A stretch of 64,000 nt of DNA from Denticeps clupeoides (Eukaryota > Chordata > Actinopteri > Clupeiformes > Denticipitidae). The notes beneath the pieces were generated by a model. That model was not told where the DNA came from. It saw only the letters and a program-made list of their open reading frames with translations, and searched no databases. A program made the position numbers and the translations under genes. Shown here in pieces: positions 57,706 through 64,000 of the stretch. Position 1 is the stretch's first letter, and every line of letters starts with the position of its first letter. The stretch spans positions 1 through 64,000 of the forward strand of contig NW_021630118.1 in the NCBI RefSeq assembly GCF_900700375.1. The letters run 5' to 3'.

Positions 57706-57776
57706 GATGTTGTACCAAGATTAGCATGGAACTTGTAAAGGGATGACACACAAATCAGTGAAGTGCTCCATATTTT
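57706..57776 (+). pseudogene. U6-like relic
   Basis: This is a 71-nt relic. Confidence 0.78.
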
Positions 57777-58481
57777 CAACTTTTTTTGATTGACAAATAG
57801 GAACTAGGGTTCCTTGGGAAAAGGAAGATGCTGTGCCAAATTCCAAATGTTCAGTTTATTTTATTTTCAAAGCAAACACACAGGGATGAATACCATAAGA
57901 AGGTCAGAAACATATCCAACTGCAACTGGTGTCAAGGTATTAATGAAGTTGCTCATGTAGTGGACAATCTCAATCATTTCGTATGATAAGAAGAACTGAA
58001 GCTGCTGTACATTTCTTTAGCTGACTCTAGGACGTACTCTACGCAGACAATTGTGTTTGTGGTTTAGTTTTGAACAACATGCTTGTAAGAGGGTAAACGC
58101 AGTCTGCCGCTATCAGGAATGATGCAGTCTAGATGCCCACATATTGGGACTTTGTAGGAGTCAGCACTAGCAAAATGCAGAGGTCCCACCTCAGTCTGGG
58201 AAGACCACATATTTGAGAATGAAATTTCCCCTTCCAAAAAAGCATGAACTATAATGAAATGGCAGAAGATGGCTGCCAGTACCTTAACAGAGACCCAGAC
58301 AGTGACATCACCACGTGGAATAAACAAACTGCCTGGAACCACGCCCCTTTCCTGCATTGACCTGCCCACTTTGTGATGTTCCTTTGACTCTTGACACCAA
58401 TCAAATTATTCTTCTTTCTTTGCTACACAAACTGACCATACTTTAATCATGCACCTCCACAAGTTACCAGCCTCTTGGAAA

Positions 58482-58592
58482 TTGCATTTAGGGTAACAAA
58501 GCATTTGCTCTCCAAATATTTTATCACATTTTTACAAAATTCTCCATACAAGGTCTTGGTGAGCAGAACAATGATATGGTCAGTATTATAAG
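58482..58592 (+). promoter_or_regulatory. U6 type 3 Pol III promoter
   Basis: TATAAG lies at -29. The octamer-like site is altered as at 52632. Confidence 0.68.
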
Positions 58593-58615
58593 TGGCAGCG
58601 GAGGAGCTTGTTTAT

Positions 58616-58721
58616 GTGCTTGCTACGGCTGCACATATACTAAAATTGGATCGATACAGAGAAGATTAGCATGGCCCCTGCGAAAGGATGACACGCAAAT
58701 TCGTGAAGCGTTCCATATTTT
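58616..58721 (+). ncRNA. RNU6: U6 snRNA, full length
   Basis: It is 106 nt with T86 and matches 52766-52871. Confidence 0.92.
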
Positions 58722-58762
58722 GTTCTTTTTTAATTAGACAAAGAGTCACTTGGGACTAGGAA

Positions 58763-58833
58763 GATGTTGTACCAAGATTAGCATGGAACTTGCAAAAGGA
58801 TGACCCACAAATTAGTGAAGTGCTCCATATTTT
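58763..58833 (+). pseudogene. U6-like relic
   Basis: This 71-nt relic carries gatgacccac as at 52913. Confidence 0.78.
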
Positions 58834-59388
58834 CAACTTTTTTTGATTGACAAATAGGAACTAGGGTTCCTTAGGAAAAGGAAGATGCTGTGACAAATTC
58901 CAAATGTTTCTTTTATTTTCAAAGCAAACACACAGCGATAAAGACCATAAGAAGATCAGAAACTTTTCAAACTGCAACTGGTGTCAATGTATTGATGAAG
59001 TTGTTCATGTAGTGGACAATCTCAATCATGCAGTCTAGATGCCCACATATTGGGATTTTGTAGGAGTCAAAACTAGCAAAATGCAAAGGTACAACCTCAG
59101 TCTGTGAAGACCTTATAATTGAGAATGAAATTTCCCCTTCCAAAAAAGCATGAACTATAATGAAATGGCAGAAGATGGCTGCCAGTACCTTAACAGAGAC
59201 CCAGACAGTGACATCACCACGTGGAATAAACACACTGCCTGGAACCACGCCCCTTTTCCTGCATTGACCTGCCCACTTTGTGATGTTCCCATGACTCTTG
59301 ACACCAATCAAATTATTCTTCTTTCTTTGCTACACAAACTGACCACACTTTAATCATGCACCTCCACAAGTTAACAGCCTCTTGGAAA

Positions 59389-59499
59389 ATGCAATTAGGG
59401 TAACTAAGCATTTGCTCTCCAAATATTTTATCACATTTTTACACAATACTCCATACAAGGTCTTGGTGAGCAGAACAATGATATGGTCAGTATTATAAG
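59389..59499 (+). promoter_or_regulatory. U6 type 3 Pol III promoter
   Basis: TATAAG lies at -29, with ATGCAATT at -134. Confidence 0.68.
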
Positions 59500-59522
59500 T
59501 GGCAGCGGAGGAGCTGGTTGAT

Positions 59523-59628
59523 GTGCTTGCTACGGCTGCACATATACTAAAATTGGATCGATACAGAGAAGATTAGCATGGCCCCTGCGAAAGGATGACA
59601 CGCACATTCGTGAAGCGTTCCATATTTT
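59523..59628 (+). ncRNA. RNU6: U6 snRNA, full length, A83C variant
   Basis: It is 106 nt with T86 and a private A-to-C at nt 83, just 3' of the internal stem-loop. The catalytic motifs are intact. Confidence 0.87.
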
Positions 59629-59669
59629 GTTCTTTTTTAATTAGACAAAGAGTCACTTGGGACTAGGAA

Positions 59670-59740
59670 GAGGTTGTACCAAGATTAGCATGGAACTTGC
59701 AAAAAGATGACACACAAATCAGTGAAGTCCTCCATATTTT
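59670..59740 (+). pseudogene. U6-like relic
   Basis: This 71-nt relic has the changes gaggttg and gtcctcc. Confidence 0.78.
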
Positions 59741-60425
59741 CAACTTTTTTTGATTGACAAATAGGAACTAGGGTTTCTTTAGGAAAAGGGAGATGCTGTG
59801 CCAAATTCCAAATGTTTATTTTATTTTCAAAGCAAACACACAGGGATAAAGACCATAAGAAGATCAGAAACTTTTCCAACTGCAACTGGTGTCAATGTAT
59901 TGATGAAGTTGTTCATGTAGTGGACAATCTCAATCATTTGGTATGATTAGAAGATCTGAAGCTGCTGTACATTTCTTTAGCTGACTCTAGGCCTGACTCA
60001 ACGCAGACAATTGTGTTTGTGGTTTAGTTTTGAACAACATGCTTGTAAGAGGGTAAACGCAGTCTGCCGCTATCAGGAATGATGCAGTCTAGATGCCCAC
60101 ATATGGGGACTTTGTAGGAGTCAGGAGTACAACCACAGTCTGGGAAGACCACATATTTGAGAATGAAATTTCCCCTTCCAAAAAAGCATGAACTATAATG
60201 AAATGGCAGAAGATTGCTGCCAGTACCTTAACAGATACCCAGACAGTGACATCACCACGTGTAATAAACAAACTGCCTGGAACCACGCCCCTTTCCTGCA
60301 TTGACCTGCCCACTTCATGATGTTCCTATGACTCTTGACACCAATCAAATTATTCTTCTTACTTTGCTACACAAACTAAGAATACTTTAATCATGCACCT
60401 CCACAAGTTACCAGCCTCTTGGAAA

Positions 60426-60536
60426 ATGCAATTATGGTAACTAAGCATTTGCTCTCCAAATATTTTATCACATTTTTACACAATACTCCATACAAGGTCT
60501 TGGTGAGCAGAACAATGATATGGTCAGTATTATAAG
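60426..60536 (+). promoter_or_regulatory. U6 type 3 Pol III promoter
   Basis: TATAAG lies at -29, with ATGCAATT at -134. Confidence 0.68.
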
Positions 60537-60559
60537 TGGCAGCTGAGAAGCTTGTTGAT

Positions 60560-60665
60560 GTGCTTGCTACGGCTGCACATATACTAAAATTGGATCGATA
60601 CAGAGAAGATTAGCATGGCCCCTGCGAAAGGAAGACACGCAAATCCGTGAAGCGTTCCATATTTT
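60560..60665 (+). ncRNA. RNU6: U6 snRNA, full length, U74A variant
   Basis: It is 106 nt, but T74 is changed to A. U74 of the internal stem-loop (yeast U80) binds a catalytic metal ion, so an RNA from this copy is likely splicing-defective. Confidence 0.85.
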
Positions 60666-60706
60666 GTTCTTTTTTAATTAGACAAAGAGTCACTTGGGAC
60701 TGGGAA

Positions 60707-60777
60707 GATGTTGTACCAAGATTAGCATGGAACTTGTAAAGGGATGACACACAAATCAGTGAAGTGCTCCATATTTT
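60707..60777 (+). pseudogene. U6-like relic
   Basis: This is a 71-nt relic. Confidence 0.78.
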
Positions 60778-61616
60778 CAACTTTTTTTGATTGACAAATA
60801 GGAACTAGGGTTCCTTAGGAAAAGGGAGATGCTGTGCCAAATTCCAAATGTTTAGTTTTTTTTTTTTTCAAAGCAAAAACACAAGGATGAACTCCATAAG
60901 AAGATCAGAAACATGTCCAACTGCATCTGGTGTCAATATATTAATGAAGTTGCTCATGTAGTGGACAATCTCAATCATTTGGTATGATAAGAAGAACTGA
61001 AGCTGCTGTAGATTTCTTTAGCTGACACTAGGACTGACTCTACACAGACAATTGTGTTTGTGGTTTAGTTTTGAACAACATGCTTGTGAGAGGGTAAACG
61101 CAGTCTGTCGCTATCAGGAATGATGCAGTCTAGATGCCCACATATTGGGATTTTGTAGGAGTCAAAACTAGCAAAATGCAAAGGTACAACCTCAGTCTGT
61201 GAAGACCTTATAATTGAGAATGAAATTTCCCCTTCCAAAAAAGCATGAACTATAATGAAATGGCAGAAGATGGCTGCCAGTACCTTAACAGAGACCCAGA
61301 CAGTGACATCACCACATGGAATAAACACACTGACTGGAACCACGCCCCTTTCCTGCATTGACCTGCCCACTTTGTGATGTTCCCATGACTCTTGACACCA
61401 ATCAAATTATTCATCTTTCTTTGCTACACAAACTGACCACACTTTAATCATGCACCTCTACAAGTTAACAGCCTCTTGGAAAATGCAATTAGGGTAACTA
61501 ATCATTTGCTCTCTAAATATTTTATCACATTTTTACACAATACTCCATACAAGGTCTTGGTGAGCAGAACAATGATATGGTCAGTATTATAAGTGGCAGC
61601 TGAGAAGCTGGTTGAT

Positions 61617-61667
61617 GTGCTTGCTACGGCTGCACATATACTAAAATTGTGAAGCGTTCCGTATTTT
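61617..61667 (+). pseudogene. U6 with internal 55-nt deletion
   Basis: It has the same junction as 48816. TATAAG is at 61588-61593. Confidence 0.88.
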
Positions 61668-61708
61668 GTTCTTTTTTAATTAGACAAAGAGTCACTTGGG
61701 ACTAGGAA

Positions 61709-61779
61709 GATGTTGTACCAAGATTAGCATGGAACTTGTAAAGGGATGACACACAAATCAGTGAAGTGCTCCATATTTT
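61709..61779 (+). pseudogene. U6-like relic
   Basis: This is a 71-nt relic. Confidence 0.78.
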
Positions 61780-62480
61780 CAACTTTTTTTGATTGACAAA
61801 TAGGAACTAGGGTTCCTTGGGAAAAGGGAGTTGCTGTGCCAAATTTTAAATATTTATTTTATTTTCAAAGCAAACACACAGGGATAAAGACCATAAGAAG
61901 ATCAGAAACATGTCCAAATGCAACTGGTGTCAATGTATTAATGAAGTTGCTCATGTAGTGGACAATCTCAATCATTTGGTAAGATTAGAAGATCTGAAGC
62001 TGCTGTACATTTCTTTAGCTGACTCTAGGACTGACTCTACGCAGACAATTGTGTTTATGGTTTAGTTGTGAACAAAATGCTTGTGAGAGTGTAAACGCAG
62101 TCTGTCGCTATCAGGAATGATGCAGTCTAGATGCCCACATATGGGGACTTTGTAGGAGTCAGCACTAGCAAAATGCAGAGGTACAACCACAGTCTGGGAA
62201 GACCACATATTTGAGAATGAAATTTCCCCTTCCAAAAAAGCATGAACTATAACGAAATGGCAGAAGATTGCTGCCAGTACCTTAACAGAGACCCAGACAG
62301 TGACATCACCATGTGGAATAAACACACTGCCTGGAACCACGCCCCTTTTCCTGCATTGACCTGCCCACTTCATGATGTTCCTATGACTCTTGACACCAAT
62401 CAAATTATTCTTCTTACTTTGCTACACAAACTAAGAATACTTTAATCATGCACCTCCACAAGTTACCAGCCTCTTGGAAA

Positions 62481-62591
62481 ATGCAATTAGGGTAACTAAG
62501 CATTTGCTCTCTAAATATTTTATCAAATTTTTACACAATACTCCATACAAGGTCTTGGTGAGCAGAACAATGATTTGGTCAGTATTATAAG
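62481..62591 (+). promoter_or_regulatory. U6 type 3 Pol III promoter
   Basis: TATAAG lies at -29, with ATGCAATT at -134. Confidence 0.68.
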
Positions 62592-62614
62592 TGGCAGCCG
62601 AGAAGCTTGTTGAT

Positions 62615-62720
62615 GTGCTTGCTACGGCTGCACATATACTAAAATTGGATCGATACAGAGAAGATTAGCATGGCCCCTGCGAAAGGATGACACGCAAATC
62701 CGTGAAGCGTTCCATATTTT
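62615..62720 (+). ncRNA. RNU6: U6 snRNA, full length
   Basis: It is 106 nt and matches 49814-49919. Confidence 0.92.
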
Positions 62721-62761
62721 GTTCTTTTTTAATTAGACAAAGAGTCACTTGGTACTAGGAA

Positions 62762-62832
62762 GATGTTGTACAAAGATTAGCATGGAACTTGTAAAGGGAT
62801 GACACACAAATCAGTGAAGTGCTCCATATTTT
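62762..62832 (+). pseudogene. U6-like relic
   Basis: This 71-nt relic has the variant tgtacaaagat. Confidence 0.78.
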
Positions 62833-63537
62833 CAACTTCTTTTGATTGACAAATAGGAACTAGGGTTCCTTGGGAAAAGGGAGATGCTGTACCAAATTCC
62901 AAATGTTCAGTTTTTTTTATTTTCAAAGCAAACACACAGGGATGAATACCACAAGAAGATCAGAAACATGTCCAACTGCAACTGGTGTCAAGGTATTAAT
63001 GAAGTTGCTCATGTAGTGGACAATCTCAATCATTTGGTAAGATAAGAAGAACTGAAGCTACTGTACATTTCTTTAGCTGACTCTAGGCCTGACTCTACAC
63101 AGACAATTGTGTTTGAGGTTTAGTTGTGAACAACATGCTTGTGAGAGGGTAAACGCAGTCTGCCGCTATCAGGAATGATGCAGTCTAGATGCCCACATAT
63201 GAGGACTTTGTAGGAGTCAGCACTAGCAAAATGCAGAGGTACAAACTCAGTCTGGGAAGACCACCAATTTTAGAATGAAATTTCCCCTTCCAAAAAAGCA
63301 TGAACTATAATGAAATGGCAGAAGATTGCTGCCAGTACCTTAACAGAGACCCAGACAGTGACATCACCACGTGGAATAAACACACTATCTGGAACCACGC
63401 CCCTTTCCTGCATTGACCTGCCCACTTTGTGATGTTCCCATGACTCTTGACACCAATCAAATTATTCTTCTTTCTTTTCTACACAATCTAACAGTACTTT
63501 TATCATGCACCTCCACAAGTTACCAGTCTCTTGAAAA

Positions 63538-63648
63538 ATGCAATAAGGGTAACTAAGCATTTGCTGTCCAAATATTTGATCACATTTTTACACAATACTC
63601 CATACAAGGTCTTGGTGAGCAGAACAATGATATGGTCAGTATTATAAG
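63538..63648 (+). promoter_or_regulatory. U6 type 3 Pol III promoter
   Basis: TATAAG lies at -29, with ATGCAATA at about -134. This is the undeleted counterpart of the promoter lost at 50721 and 56573. Confidence 0.68.
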
Positions 63649-63671
63649 TGGCAGCTGAGAAGCTTGTTGAT

Positions 63672-63777
63672 GTGCTTGCTACGGCTGCACATATACTAAA
63701 ATTGGATCGATACAGAGAAGATTAGCATGGCCCCTGCGAAAGGATGACACGCAAATCCGTGAAGCGTTCCATATTTT
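63672..63777 (+). ncRNA. RNU6: U6 snRNA, full length
   Basis: It is 106 nt and matches 49814-49919. It is the last U6 in the window. Confidence 0.92.
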
Positions 63778-63818
63778 GTTCTTTTTTAATTAGACAAAGA
63801 GTCACTTGGGACTAGGAA

Positions 63819-63889
63819 GATGTTGTACCAAGATTAGCATGGAACTTGCAAAAAGATGACACACAAATCAGTGAAGTGCTCCATATTTT
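63819..63889 (+). pseudogene. U6-like relic
   Basis: This 71-nt relic carries the gcaaaaagatg variant. The following spacer runs to the window edge. Confidence 0.78.
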
Positions 63890-64000
63890 CAACTTTTTTT
63901 GATTGACAAATAGGAACTAGGGTTCCTTAGGAAAAAGAAGATGCTGTGCCAAATTCCAAATGTTTCGTTTTTTTTTTTTTTCAAAGCAATAACACAAGGA

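Larger units (their letters stand above)
56573..59190. repeat. U6 multi-monomer duplicated block, copy 2
   Basis: This is the second copy of 50721-53340. Confidence 0.85.
61617..63360. repeat. U6 two-monomer block, copy 3
   Basis: This is the third copy of 48816-50560. After it the following monomer keeps its promoter, unlike after copy 1. Confidence 0.8.
47922..64000 (+). repeat. Tandem array of U6 snRNA units
   Basis: Sixteen U6 loci are spaced 847-1057 bp apart. Each monomer has, in order: octamer-like elements, a conserved block at the PSE position, a TATA box, the U6 locus, about 35 bp, a decayed U6-like sequence, then about 700-800 bp of spacer. The spacer holds a T-rich tract and no other gene I can support. 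The array runs off the window at 64000. Confidence 0.95.

Overview
The window is nuclear DNA of a vertebrate, most likely a teleost fish. The evidence is vertebrate-type U6 snRNA genes with upstream TATA boxes, eukaryotic tRNA genes with no encoded CCA, and a CR1/L2-superfamily LINE of the kind common in fish. I see no host protein-coding gene. Nearly everything is two adjoining tandem arrays of RNA polymerase III genes.

Region 1 (1-47921) is a tRNA array, all on the minus strand. Its monomer is a tRNA-Leu/tRNA-Gly pair plus spacer. I count 29 Leu genes that look whole or nearly whole: 15 UAA, 8 UAG and 6 AAG anticodons, all on one nearly identical body. There are also 14 tRNA-Gly(CCC) genes. 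The pairs have decayed reciprocally. Where Leu is whole, its Gly partner is degenerate (anticodon UCC or UCA); where Gly(CCC) is whole, its Leu partner is degenerate. In a third pair type both are broken: the Leu has lost its 5' end and the Gly is split by a 5'-truncated minus-strand LINE of about 1.9 kb. That split pair occurs seven times at the same insertion point, so one insertion was amplified with the array. From about 15.8 kb the pairs form higher-order repeats of about 6.72 kb. The first ~16.6 kb carries many single-base indels that later copies lack, which suggests uncorrected read errors.

Region 2 (47922-64000) is a U6 snRNA array on the plus strand with a monomer of about 0.85-1.06 kb. 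I count 16 U6 loci: 8 full-length (106 nt), 6 with the same internal 55-nt deletion that removes the catalytic core but keeps the promoter, and 2 lacking both promoter and 5' end. Each monomer also holds a second, decayed U6-like sequence of about 71 nt downstream. Monomers are grouped into larger duplicated blocks.

The two arrays meet at 47921/47922, inside a tRNA-Gly-like pseudogene on one side and a U6-like pseudogene on the other. The functional content is a high-copy supply of Leu and Gly tRNAs and of U6, the catalytic spliceosomal RNA. Spacers hold no gene I can support; repeated open frames in them appear to be by-products of array homogenisation.
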